Below, one piece after another: positions 49,527 to 60,670 of a stretch of 64,000 bases of DNA. Source of the stretch: Siderastrea radians (Eukaryota > Cnidaria > Anthozoa > Scleractinia > Rhizangiidae); assembly GCA_964017195.1 (NCBI GenBank), contig OZ024891.1, positions 3,573,920-3,637,919 of the forward strand, given 5' to 3'. The translations under genes and the position numbers were made by a program. The notes beneath the pieces are model-generated. The model was not told where the DNA came from, did no database searches, and worked only from the letters and a program-made list of their open reading frames with translations. Each line of letters opens with the position of its first letter. Position 1 is the first letter of the stretch.

Positions 49527-49890
49527 TGGAGTCAATAAGGCATCCAGCAATCAAGACACACATGGAAGAGCTAGTGCGAACTGGTAAAGTAGTAAAGGAA
49601 GAAGCCGAGCAAAGTGACCACGAGAGAGTAGAAGAAACGATGGAAGAGCTTGCCTGAACAGGGAAAGAAGTTGAGGAAGAAACCGAGAAAAGTAACGAGA
49701 AGAGAGTAGAACAAAAGAATAATGCCATCAAGCAGTTATTTGAGCCAGAGATCAATGCATGTAGTATTAATATCTATCGCCACTGTCAGGGAAAAATACG
49801 CTCGGATCCAATTCAATGCAACGAAGATGCAAAGAAGGTGTACGACAAAGCACGGCCGGGCTCAGTGGCGATATAAAGCGAAAGTGGACA
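49527..49890 (+). pseudogene. Glutamate-rich reading frame with one internal stop
   Basis: From ATG at 49527 the frame reads MESIRHPAIKTHMEELVRTG and continues with an internal repeat (MEELVRTGKVVKEEAEQS, then MEELA, stop, TGKEVEEETEKS). It remains open to about 49880. One stop near 49654 interrupts it. The repeat and the length between stops suggest former coding sequence of the surrounding 5.5-kb element. No family recognised. Confidence 0.4.
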
Positions 49891-50989
49891 ACATGTCATC
49901 AACAGTTATCCTGGCACCGGAAAAGGAATCAGTTGCTGACCGTGTCGACCGAATGCTCAATGAATCTAACAGTTAGGAAGAAATGAAGACAGTGATCACC
50001 CCTCTGACATTGTTTTGCCCACAGAAACTACTGGAATGTCAAGGCCAGGCATGCTTAGTCCAAGGCATGTTGAAACTTTGCTTCGTTTGTTTTCAGATAT
50101 GATTAATGGCGCCCCGATCTCAAAGCCTGTAATAAACAAAGATTGCAAAACGACAGCAAGGGTAAGGAAATGATTACCGACTTCACAGTTTCCCAGGTGG
50201 TAAATTGACTGAAGTATGAATGAACACAGAAGAGAGAAAAAACTGCGACAGAAAGCAAAAGTAGGTGCTTGTTGCCTCTTAACTTGCATTGGGGATACAA
50301 TGTACTCTTCCTTAGCAGTGTGAAAGTCGGCGAATCTAGTACCGTCTTGTTTTTTTTTGTTTTTTTGTTTTCGTCTGTATTACATGTACCTGTGAAGCTA
50401 AGATTGGCTTGGCGAAATGCTATGAACATGCCAAGAACATACATTTAGTTAGCAACATGTCTAGGTGTTCAATGTTTTCTTATGGGTCAGGGAATGGTCT
50501 AACTAAGCCAAAACCCGTCCACCTGAGCCAAATCCTCCTTACATATACATTGTAAATGAGGACCTCTTAAGATCATTTTTAGGCCTGGTCCTGGTTGTTC
50601 AAGGGATGGATAATGTTATCCACCGAATCACTTTGTAACGGATAGCGTAGTTACTTTTGAAAATGCTTATACACTGGGTAATGATTTAACCGGTGGAAAG
50701 TGTTATCCTCCCTTTGAACAACCAGGGTCAGATGCTAAGAAAGTAAGTATGTTTAGTCTTCAGCTTTGGCTAAAAATAGACGTTCTTAGTAAAGAAAAAA
50801 AAGGGGGTTTTGACATTATTTGTTTATTTATTTATTTATTTATTTAGTTGCTTGTTTATACACGAAAACGATTAACACCTTTCATACTCAAAAAGGAAAG
50901 CAATCCCTTTTGATACTGTTTCTATTTTCAACTTCACAATTATCCTTCTTGTTGTTGCTGTTTAAGGCTTTGGTTAAACTAAACACAAG

Positions 50990-51945
50990 TGTTTCCCAGT
51001 CTTATTATGTGAGAAGTAAAATGTTGCGGACTCAAATCGTTCTTCCTGGACGCACGAAAATGTTTATTTAATCAAGTTGAAAGCAATCTTACTTTTTGGA
51101 AGCTCGTCTTGCTTCCAAAACATTATTTCTCTGTTAAGCTCTGAGGAAAACATAAGAGGAAGATATGTTTCCGCAACAACGTTTCCCAGCTTAGCCAGCC
51201 GCTCATTGATATTCTGATGAACAATTTGTTCACATTAAGAATATTTTATTCCAAAATTCCAGCAAAAACAAAAACGGGTATAAAACATAAAAAGCATTTT
51301 AGCCACGGAGGACTGAGTGACTTTGGGATCGTATGCATTTGCGGGAAACTGCCCAACTACCCCTCTCCTAATCCAACTCTTCGTAACAATATAATCACAA
51401 CCTATATTTAAACAGGCTGCATTATGTGCGAGTTTGTCCATATCCCCTAGTCTTTCAATATCCGATATTCCGGACAATGTCTTTTGCACATACAAGGCAA
51501 AGACGCTTTATCACTTAGTTCTCCACGTCTGTTAAACACGCAAGGCAAGTTCTCTTTATGACATAGTGCTCTACGATGAGGCGGGTTTTTATATGTTAAA
51601 CATTGCATTCAAAATTTCTACTACCGAAAGCAAGTTATTTCGTTATCCAGAATAACTGCGTTCCACGTTAGTGTCTGTTTTGTAGTAACGGTCTAAACTA
51701 GGAAATATTCTTGCAGACACAACTGTTCCCAGTTTTGTCACGCGAGAGGTAAATGTTGCGGACTCAAATCCTGCTTTTCGGAGGTACAAAAACGTTTCTT
51801 TAATTAAGTCAAAAGAAGTCTTGCTTTCTGGAAGCTTATCTCGCTTCCGAAACATTATTTCCCTGTTTAGCTACCGAGTTTCCTAGTTTAGCCAGCCTCT
51901 CATTGATATTGTGACAAACAACTTGTTTTCGTTACGTTTTTATTG
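50990..51945. repeat. Two direct copies of a roughly 225-bp segment
   Basis: 50990-51240 and 51722-51945 share AATGTTGCGGACTCAAATC, CTTCC(A/G)AAACATTATTT and TTAGCCAGCC(G/T)CTCATTGATATT in the same order, about 730 bp apart. No coding potential. Confidence 0.65.
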
Positions 51946-52467
51946 TTACAAACAGTTTTTACATAAAATATTGCACTCACTGTTCAGAATAATTGAGGTC
52001 TTCGTTACCGTACTTGTAGTTAACAGTTGTCGTCTTAAATATCGTCAAACGTTGCCGTTTCAAGAATGCCGGACTATTGTATTGTAATTCTCTGTTCCTA
52101 AATGTCTTAGGCCTTATCTGCCACTCGGCATGAAGAGGATGAGTGAGTGAGTAAATGTCTTCAGTGGTACCAGAAGTTTATGAACATTTGGTGGTACCTT
52201 ATACAATAGACGGGAATACATCTACTGTGATCCTGAAACTTTCCGAAAGAAAGTAATGTTTTCTATTTACAATTTTGATACAGAAATTTTAGAAAATGGA
52301 ATATCAATTGTTAGTATGTCGTCAAAAGAGAATGAACTATTACCAGACACACCCTAATACTCAACAACTGTCAAATTATTCACACCCTCATTGGTTAAGA
52401 GCTATGGTCAATGAGGGTGGGGATCACAAAATTCACTTATTGAAAATGGCGCATTTACAATGGCATA

Positions 52468-52565
52468 CCGTAAAGTTCCGATAGGAACGACCCCCCGAAA
52501 TGAACGAGCCCCAAAGGCTGCTAATTCCGAAAGGAACAATGTTCGCTTCTATCGGAACTTTACGG
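52468..52565. repeat. 98-bp hairpin
   Basis: CCGTAAAGTTCCGATAG at 52468-52484 is repeated inverted at 52549-52565, around about 64 bp. It is possibly a very small MITE. Confidence 0.55.
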
Positions 52566-53100
52566 AATTCTGTCGCGGGTGCGTTTTTCAAACAAAACTA
52601 AAGCCAATTCGGCTCGTATGTTTTCCATGCTATTGTAGAAAAACAAATCAACATTTTTTTTTTGGTCTACGCTCTTAGTAGAAACTTGTCTTGGTCTATT
52701 GCAAATCCGCGAATCTGATTGGTTCTCATCGTTGGTTATTTGCCGATAGACAAGTCGCTCGCGCGCACGTTGTCATGTTGAGAATTCAACAATTTGCATC
52801 TCTGTTTTATACTTCTTGCTCTCGTTTTCTACGAGTGATATTCAACTCGGCTACGCCTGTTGACTACTTGCTCGTACAAAACGAGAGCTAGTAGTCTAAT
52901 TAATAAAAAGACCATAGCAATGACTCCATGAAATGTGAAATGTCCAAATCTTGGCGTTCAAACGACTGGCCTGCAGCTCGTGTTTTTGCATTATTTTTGA
53001 GCATTTTCGGACGTTTCTATTGTGTATAAGAGTGTAAAATGTTGTATATGTGTTAACTATATATGGCTGAGGTTTTTAAATGAAGAAATAATCAAGAGTA

Positions 53101-53320
53101 AAGAAAGTGCCACATTAAAGTTGCAAAAGTGCCAAAATGGCACAAAAGTGCCACAATGGTACAAAAGTGCCACTAAGGTTACTTAAGTGCCACAGGAAAG
53201 TTAAAAAAGTGCCATGTGGCACGTTACGTAAGTGCCACTAGTTACTAAAGTGCCACATGAAGTTACAAAAGTGCCACTTAACGTTGCAAAAGTGCCACAT
53301 CAACGTTACAAAAGTGCCAA
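53101..53320. repeat. Array of about a dozen AAAAGTGCCAC motifs
   Basis: AAAGTGCCAC (its complement is GTGGCACTTT) recurs every 15-28 bases, separated by short variable stretches often starting GTTAC or GTTGC. Two copies are inverted. Single copies also occur near the left end of the element (47.82, 47.99 and 48.39 kb). Confidence 0.85.
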
Positions 53321-53327
53321 TACATCT

Positions 53328-53372
<45 letters not shown>

Positions 53373-53942
53373 TCTTCTTTTCTCGTTTTTTTTTTATTTC
53401 GATTTTCGTCGGACCCTACCAACATCAAAAGCAAGTAAACTTTACTCAGGCCACCTACGAAATTGGGAAGCTGAATCAGTTCAGCTACACTTAAGTCAAG
53501 GAAATTAAACTTGGGCCACCGACAAGAAAATTTTTCCTAACAGTAAAATATTGAGTAGTTTCAAATTACCATTTTTGTAAATAATCATCTTCTTTCGGAG
53601 TTTAAATTTCCCCGCTTGTTCTAGCTGCATCGAAACTTTGTCTCACAGTAAACTCATTACACTGATGAACATGACAGAATAAATTGTTAGCCCGTTACGA
53701 AAGTTTAATTAAGTGTAACGGACAAAGGATTTCAATAGGCTAAGTAGCTCGTTGAAGTTGCACCGGTTAAAACGCGGAGCAAATAATCCATATGTTTATA
53801 GGGCAATATATTAAGTGTGTTTAAATGAGCAATGAGATTTTATATAAGCATATTAAGGCACCTTTTTAAAGGGGTAGCATCATGAGAATTCTCGCGTTTC
53901 TTCACATCTGAGTACAAGTAAGAGATTGAATGCTACTTTTCG

Positions 53943-54198
53943 AAGTTTGAAAACTGGCAGGACCACAGCGACAAGGCGTTGAGAGTTGCCGAATCCTAAG
54001 TAGACCTGGATCAGTAAAACATTTGAAGTAAAAAAAATATACGGAACTACTGATCCTTACGGCAGTTAAAGAAAGACATAGAAGACAGAATACATAAAGT
54101 AATAATGTATGCAACAAAAAATTGCATGATATTTCGGTTCGTAAAAAACCTTCTTCACGGACTATACAATCTTGTATCCCCCCTGTATATTTTTTTTA
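53943..54198. mobile_element. 256-bp insertion with 10-bp target duplication
   Basis: CTACTTTTCG flanks both sides (53933-53942 and 54199-54208). The paralogue at about 39.35 kb reads straight across with a single CGACCTTTCGACC-like site. No terminal inverted repeats are evident, and a T-run lies at the right end. Confidence 0.65.
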
Positions 54199-54462
54199 CT
54201 ACTTTTCGACCTAGTGCGCAGGCCTGGGGTAATCAATTTTCAATCTCTTTTCTTGACCCTTTTTCTCTACTGGTCGGCTGCAATTGCAACGTGGATTTGA
54301 AATTCGTACTCGTACTCGTCGTCTGATGAAAAGGCCGCATGAAACTAAACAGGCTACAACTTTATATGCTCATCAAGAGGCAAGTACTCGCCAGAATGAA
54401 AGGATGAAATTCTCTTACTGAAATATGATTTCTCTGCGCTGTTTTTGAGGTTTGGTGGTAGA

Positions 54463-54900
54463 TCAGGAGACATACAAGTTTGCTGTCTCACCCGCAAATT
54501 AGCTTGGGCTATTCGAGGCGGATGGAGACTATAATAGCAAAAATAACAACAACAATAACTATAACTCCACAAATTATATACAATAAAACTAGCTAACACT
54601 CCGTTGAGGAAGACGAAGAAGAAGCTAAATTAAGAAGATTTAAATGAAAGGAGAATAAATTCACAGGTAATTTAGAAATTAACTGACGTAAATAATACAC
54701 GCTAATTTCCAGTAAAGTTACACAGATTAGAATTATAAGATGATTGAGGCAAGCCTGTCTGTTATCGAGGATGCGTTAAAATACTCATCTTTGCTTACAA
54801 ATATTTGATTGACAATTCTACGTAGTTCCTTTTTGAAAGCACTTTTGGTAAGTTTTTTAATTTCTGGTGGAATGACGTTCCATAGTTTAGCATCAAAGCC
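54463..54900 (-). mobile_element. 5'-truncated LINE 3' end
   Basis: On the minus strand 54897-54733 reads FDAKLWNVIPPEIKKLTKSA, then ends SITDRLASIIL and a stop, the usual C-terminus of CR1/L2-type reverse transcriptase proteins. About 270 bp of 3' UTR follow. The segment is absent from the paralogues at 34.46 and 39.63 kb. Confidence 0.72.
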
Positions 54901-55123
54901 TACTTGGCCTCAACGATAATTTTCTTCGTTCCAGGTTCTCGTTCTAACCACTTGCTATAAAGAACGAGCGGATCTGGGAACGAGAACTACTGTCCGAACG
55001 TGGCGCACCTGTAGTTCAACCACGAGTCAAAGCTGACCAAACATCGCAGCCTAAATAGACAACATGAACAATCGATATCCTATTCCTTAACAAATCAGTT
55101 ACACTAAGATTTCTGATTGCAAC

Positions 55124-58100
55124 ATGCGGAGATCATTGGGTTCGCTTTCTCTGCTTGTTCTTCTCTCTTCGGTGATCGATTGTTCTTTGGCTCATTCTCA
55201 ACACAACTTCGACGGTCGAGCACACAGCAGCCATGAGGATCATGTAGCATTTCTAGGAGAAGAACTCGCGAAGGAGTTTGAAAAACTTTCCCCTCAGGAG
55301 TCCAGGAGAAGACTCAGGTAATCGATCACCCGCCATTTTCCTAAAATAATTCAAGCGTAAAATTTGAAAATTTAAGAAAAAATCTCCGCTTGAAATAAAC
55401 TAAAATGGCGGTACCATTGAAATGTACCGCTCAACAGCTTTCCAGTTAAAAGATGACATTTAAGGATTTCATCTACAGACTCAAAAGCTACATTAATCGC
55501 ATCAGATGATGACTCATCGTTTTTCTCAGGTTAGCTCAGCTAAGACAGGATTTATAGATGGCAGCGATCAAAAAGGAATAAAGTCGTCACGTTTAGATGC
55601 GCTAAAGCGAAATTGAAAGGCTTATAACACTTGTTAAAAATTATAGCGATTATACAGTGAATTTCTGGATGCTAGCGAGGATAGAAACGATCAGTAGAAA
55701 ATTTTGTCTTGTTACGAGAGAACATTTTTGTTTTGAGTCGTAAGTTTGTAAATAATGTGCCATCCTGAGAATTCTAATCCTCGCAAAGTCTCGTAGTATT
55801 TCGTTAAAAATTGTATTTCACGGAAAATCATTCCTTTAACGACAAAAAAGGGAAGAGATCAGACTACTTAACAGAAGGCCTAAATATCTCGATAGCTTTG
55901 TTTACTTTACTTCATACTGCAAAATACGAAACACCATGACATGCGATCAGTAAAGTTTTCTTCGTGCTATGGTAATAAAATTAGACGGAAACATAAAATA
56001 CACCAGGGTTTTTTTTTCAAAGTTCGTTGATACGCCACGCTTTGTTAATTTCAATTATAGGGGGAAGTGAACTGATGTACTCATTAAAATACCAAATGAA
56101 TTTTTCTGGCAACAAATAAACAGCTGTGCAAATATTTCAAAAATAAAAGCGTCCTTTGAATCTCACTACAAATTCAGTTTACTCTTGCGCAGTGCATAGC
56201 CAGTCACTGTTTGGTCACCAGTGTCGAACCTACAATACGTCACCAGTCACTGCGGGTCGTGCGCTGATTGGTTATTTTATGACAGGTAATGATACGATTT
56301 CCTAGTCCTAGTAAATTTGGGGAGGGGGGAGGAGGCAAAAATAAACTGTTGCAATAAAAGATAGACTGACGGAGCAGCGAAAGTAGCAATTAACTGGTTT
56401 ATTTGGTATGGGGTGATCAAATGGAATATTGAGTAAGGTTTTCGTTACAGAAAAAATCAGAAAAAATACGCCAAGCAACCGGCTGACTCTTATTTCACGT
56501 CGAACGCATTTTAGGTGTTGCAATATGGGAAAATTCTATGGACAGACATGAGACAGCCGTGAACTCAAATTTGTATCTTTACCAATCAAATTGTGGCGCT
56601 CTTTTCATTTAACCAGAATGTTAGTGCCGCGTATTGACATCAACAAAGACGGTTTCGTGGAAGAGGCCGAGTTGGAGATCTGGATCAGACACCGGATGCA
56701 GAAGTGGACTGTGCATGAGGACGTGGACGCCATATTTAGAGATAAAGACATGGATGGCAATGACAAGGTCTCGTGGAAAGAATACATGATCAGAACTTTT
56801 GGATTCACAGAGGAAGGTCTGTAGTATATCGATTATTGGGACTTTGATAACCTGCATCTAGGGAACCAACGAAAAAACTATAAATCCAATAACCGAGATT
56901 GAGAATTTAATATGATCCATTATATGCTGTTTCACAGATATGCACAACAAGTGGGAGAGGTCAAACCTGGAGAAATATGTACTCTTCGATAAGAAAAAAT
57001 GGCGATACAGCGACCAAGATAAAGATGGGATATTGAACAGACAGGAATACGAGTACTTTCATCACCCCAAGGAACACGAAATTATGCTGTCCTATGTTGC
57101 CGTGGTAAGTTAACAAGACCGACTTATTTTTGAACTAGTTTCTACTGAGCCTGAATCTGCAGCCCATAATTTTGCACGACGACAAAAAACTGGGTTTGCT
57201 TCCGCAAAACGTGTTAAGGCGGCTGTTACTTTGAAACCCTTTCACTCTCATAATCGAACTCTACATTAGTCGTCACTTAAAAAGCTTCTAACTTTTATGT
57301 CTTTGAGTGAAATGAATCTGACTATTAGTTGAAAAGACCCCCAAGCAGTACTTGGTGCTCATTATTTTACTGCACATGGTTCTGTCGTTTTTGTGGATGA
57401 AAAACGTAAAGTGTACTTCAAATGAAATCTACTGCACAGTACGTTCAGCTTGTGCTGGGCTTCATTTTGCGTACGGGGTGGTTTGTCCTTATATGGTAAA
57501 ATGGCGTAAACGTGGAATAACAATATCTTGTACTTCAAATAGGAGATACCGAGAAGCATTTTTTAATTTCTTTGCTGCTGCTTCTTGTGCGATATTTTGC
57601 ATAAAATAACTTTTTCTTTGTTCATTTTTTTGTACAATAAACCCTTATTCGTAGGCATTAATAGATGCATATGATAAAGACCAAGATGGCCGTCTGTCTC
57701 TAGACGAATATTTAGGTAGGTAGACATTTTTCATAACACCAGAGACACGTAAACTATACCAGGTTCGAATTGCCCGTCTTGGACACACTCTGGCATTCAA
57801 CGTTTATTTAATGTGGTTGCTCGTCTCGTAGATGTTCGCTATAAGAACGGACACAAGATGATGCGTTTATCATCTCAGTGCGTCTCTTTAAGACAAATGA
57901 AAGCTGATAGTTCGTTTTGACCGGATTTTCCATCCTACTTGTACATACGTACGGACTAACGAGACACAAAACATAACACATTACTGCATCTCTGTAAAAA
58001 GGGGCCATTGCCTGTCTGGTAAGAACTTGGGCAAACACCTTTTTGATCCCTGTATGGTTATGCAAGAGAGGCGCAAGATGGATTATGTGCCCTTACTAAA

Positions 58101-59239
58101 CTGCAAGACGGACGAGTAATCCGTCTTGAGCCCATCCATACTGAACCAGACGAACTACAATAACGTTGTTTGCATAACTGAATAATCCAAGACGGATAAT
58201 GTTGTTTTTGTATGCAAAAGGACAGACTTTTCCGTCGCTCTTCTATAATAACGTTCTAACGCGTTTACTGTTCTCTTGCAGCGTACATGGACATGCCAGC
58301 TTTTAATTCTCTTTATATCACGGAATTTAACGAGCAATATGACGTAGATCACGATGGATTTCTTAACCTGGTGAGAATATTTACAATCAGTAAGGTTAAC
58401 ATGTGGCTTACATAGCAGTTTCATTTGTTAGGAAAGGAAGGAGCAGTGTAGTAGAACAAGACAAAGACCTTTCCAACGAAAAAGCATCGTCAAAAACATT
58501 GCCAAGTAAACTATGCAGTGGATTATGCCAAAGTTTCGACGGAAGCCCCGAATAAAGTTACAGACCGTTAAGGCAAGAAAAGAACCGTTGAATAAACAGT
58601 TTTATTACTGTATTTGTGCTGCATTTTCATACCGTAAACGCCTGGACTACGGAAAGGACGAGTTAGGTATCGATTACAGGATGACACTTACTTGAAGCAT
58701 CTGTTATTCCAGTCTCCTATAGTTGGCTGCAAACCCATCAGAATGACAAAAAAAATGTTTTACTTCGCAGTTAATTTAACTTTTTACTCTGTTTATCGGC
58801 TTTGTTAACTTCCACAAAAGCCACCTTTCCAGGGTCTCGAGTGTAGAAACATCCACTGTGGATTACTTAGACATCAGTACGGTCATTACTTGGTCTTAGT
58901 AATAACTAACCTGTTATGTCACGTTTGTTTTGGCAGAGAGAAATAGAAGACTGGAGAAGACCGAAAAACTTTAACAAGGCGCTCGGCGAAGCGCAGCACC
59001 TAATAGAAAACGCCGATTTAAACAAGGTAATCGATATTAAGTTAATAGAGTGTTTCCGATGTTTAAGGCACCCTATATCTGTCCTATCAGTATATCAACC
59101 AACAACCAACAATACTGTAATCTTTTTGTTATGAATCCAGGATGGAAAATTGACTGCAGACGAGTTCGTAACAAGCCACGAGTTTTTCGCTGGAAGCATG
59201 GCTACTGAGTATGGGAAATCCTTCCATGACGAGTTTTGA
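55124..59239 (+). CDS. CREC-family EF-hand protein (reticulocalbin/calumenin-like), seven exons, 299 aa
   Basis: ER-lumen calcium-binding protein. Exons are 55124-55317, 56617-56816, 56938-57104, 57655-57715, 58282-58370, 58937-59026 and 59141-59239. Every intron is GT-AG, phases agree, and the total is exactly 900 bp. It starts MRRSLGSLSLLVLLSSVIDC, a signal peptide, then has the family's DHVAFLGEELAKEFEKLSP. Six EF-hands follow: DINKDGFVEEAE; DKDMDGNDKVSWKE (altered spacing, possibly weak); DQDKDGILNRQE; DKDQDGRLSLDE; DVDHDGFLNLRE across an intron; and NADLNKDGKLTADEF, also split. The C-terminus SFHDEF is the HDEF retrieval signal used by this family. Length matches the usual 300-330. It is the only intact copy of three in this array and lies head-to-head with cysteine-rich gene 3. 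Confidence 0.94.
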
Positions 59240-60542
59240 TCCACCAGAGACACTAGAAGAAAAGGATGTGAAATTATTTTACAATTATCCCACGAGTGAG
59301 TTGGATATGTGGTAATGAACGGCGCACCGACTGAGTGGGTTATAGTCACCTCATGTCCAACAATTGTGAATGGAATAATGGTTTTAAAAATGTCACAAAA
59401 GTAGTGCTTAGTGGTTTTGCATTTGAATGGTTACACTTAAATTAGTGCATTGGCATAAACTCAGAAGTTACAATCACCGTATACACCATAGCAAACTGCG
59501 CACATTTCTTACATGTAACTTCTAACGCTGGTAGGGTGTATTGATCATATGAAAGGGATTTGACGTTCTTTCTTTCCTTAAATACTGTAAATAAAAATCC
59601 CTTTTTTGTCAACACTTTAATATATTCTGTCTTTCCGGCTTTGTTCACTCTGTAAGCGCGCTGCCGTCGAACTTTTTTAGAGTAATGACTTTCGAATTAA
59701 AGGAATATGTACTCGTTTTTAGCTTTGCATTTACTGAACTTCAGGTTCTTCAAAATTTGCAAACTACTTCTCAGTGTAGTGTCTCGAGAATGATCAGTGA
59801 TCACAAAAAAATCGCTAAATACTGAGGCGTATTTTAGAGTACAAGGCTTTTTCCGAAATGCCGCCTGATCAAAATTAAAAAAATAAAAGCAAGAAATTTA
59901 GACTACGAGCAAGCCTTCCAACTTACATACATACTTCCTTCTGCTCAGGTATAGTCGGGCTATAAGAACATGCGAACTTTCGGAAAGTAAGACCTCCCTC
60001 TCGTGAAAGACACACCACATATATTTTCCCATGCTTGTCACTGGTTGTTTGTCCGACTCCCATGCAAACATTCTCGTCCCCAGCGCCGCCTGGCCCACAG
60101 CCAAGTCACCCTCGCGCTTGTCACTTGCTGTTTTACCCGACTCCCGCGCAAGTCACTCAAATGTATTCCCGTTTTCAAGCGAGTGTTTCCGTTTCACTCG
60201 ACGTGCACCTGTTACAAGCTAGAACAAAAATTCATTTTTCAAATCGGCACACTTAATCCCTACGGTATCAACGAACGCTTTTCATTCAACTAGTTTATTC
60301 TTGTTTTTCGCGTTGCCATGTTCCCATCAATAGCGTAGCTCCACCACTCTCTCTATAAACCAAGTGCAACCCACAACTCCTTGATTCGCTCTGACGAAGG
60401 GCTAACGCTGGAAACGTCAGCTTTCAATCTCTTTACGGTGGCTAATCTACCTTAAATACAAAATTTTGTGTTTCACGTCCCCACTGACGCAGCACCACAG
60501 TTTCTTTAGAAACCAGCCCCCTTATTTGTTTGTCACCAGCTC

Positions 60543-60670
60543 GGCCTAGTACCCAGGCGTTCTCTCCTCGCTCACTTGACTTGGTGCAAAATTTTGTGAC
60601 CTCATTCGGTGACGTCATGACAATTCGCGCCGAGTCAAGTGAGTGGGAGGAGAACGCCCGGGTACTAGGC
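60543..60670. mobile_element. 128-bp MITE
   Basis: The inverted ends are GGCCTAGTACCCAGGCGTTC and GCCTAGTACCCGGGCGTTC, and the arms continue through CTCACTTGACT. The flanks are TGTCACCAGCTC (60531-60542) and TGTCACAAGCTC (60671-60682), a 12-base near-perfect direct repeat. Confidence 0.8.

Larger units (their letters stand above)
47806..53329. mobile_element. 5.5-kb element with CTAGATGTA ends inserted in a (CT)n microsatellite
   Basis: The left end CTAGATGTAAAGTGTGGCAC and, on the other strand, the right end CTAGATGTATTGGCACTTTT are inverted. (CT)n lies directly outside both (47780-47806 and 53330-53366). Block copy 1 is continuous across this position (about 16.2 kb), which marks the whole 5.5 kb as an insertion. 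The right end carries an array of the GTGGCACTTTT motif. The interior has a decayed glutamate-rich frame (49.5 kb), a local duplication (51-52 kb) and a small hairpin (52468-52565), but no transposase I can read. Confidence 0.68.
42527..53865. repeat. Segmental duplication, cysteine-rich block copy 3 (with a 5.5-kb insertion)
   Basis: 42527-47800 and 53335-53865 align with 10735-16690. Extra material here is the LINE region at 45.1-46.25 kb, the LINE tail at 47.3-47.5 kb and the 5.5-kb element at 47806-53329. Confidence 0.84.

Noticed and set aside
60003..60293. Three overlapping plus-strand frames of 63-96 codons
   Set aside because: No similarity, signal or splice structure; overlapping frames in one C-rich stretch are expected by chance.
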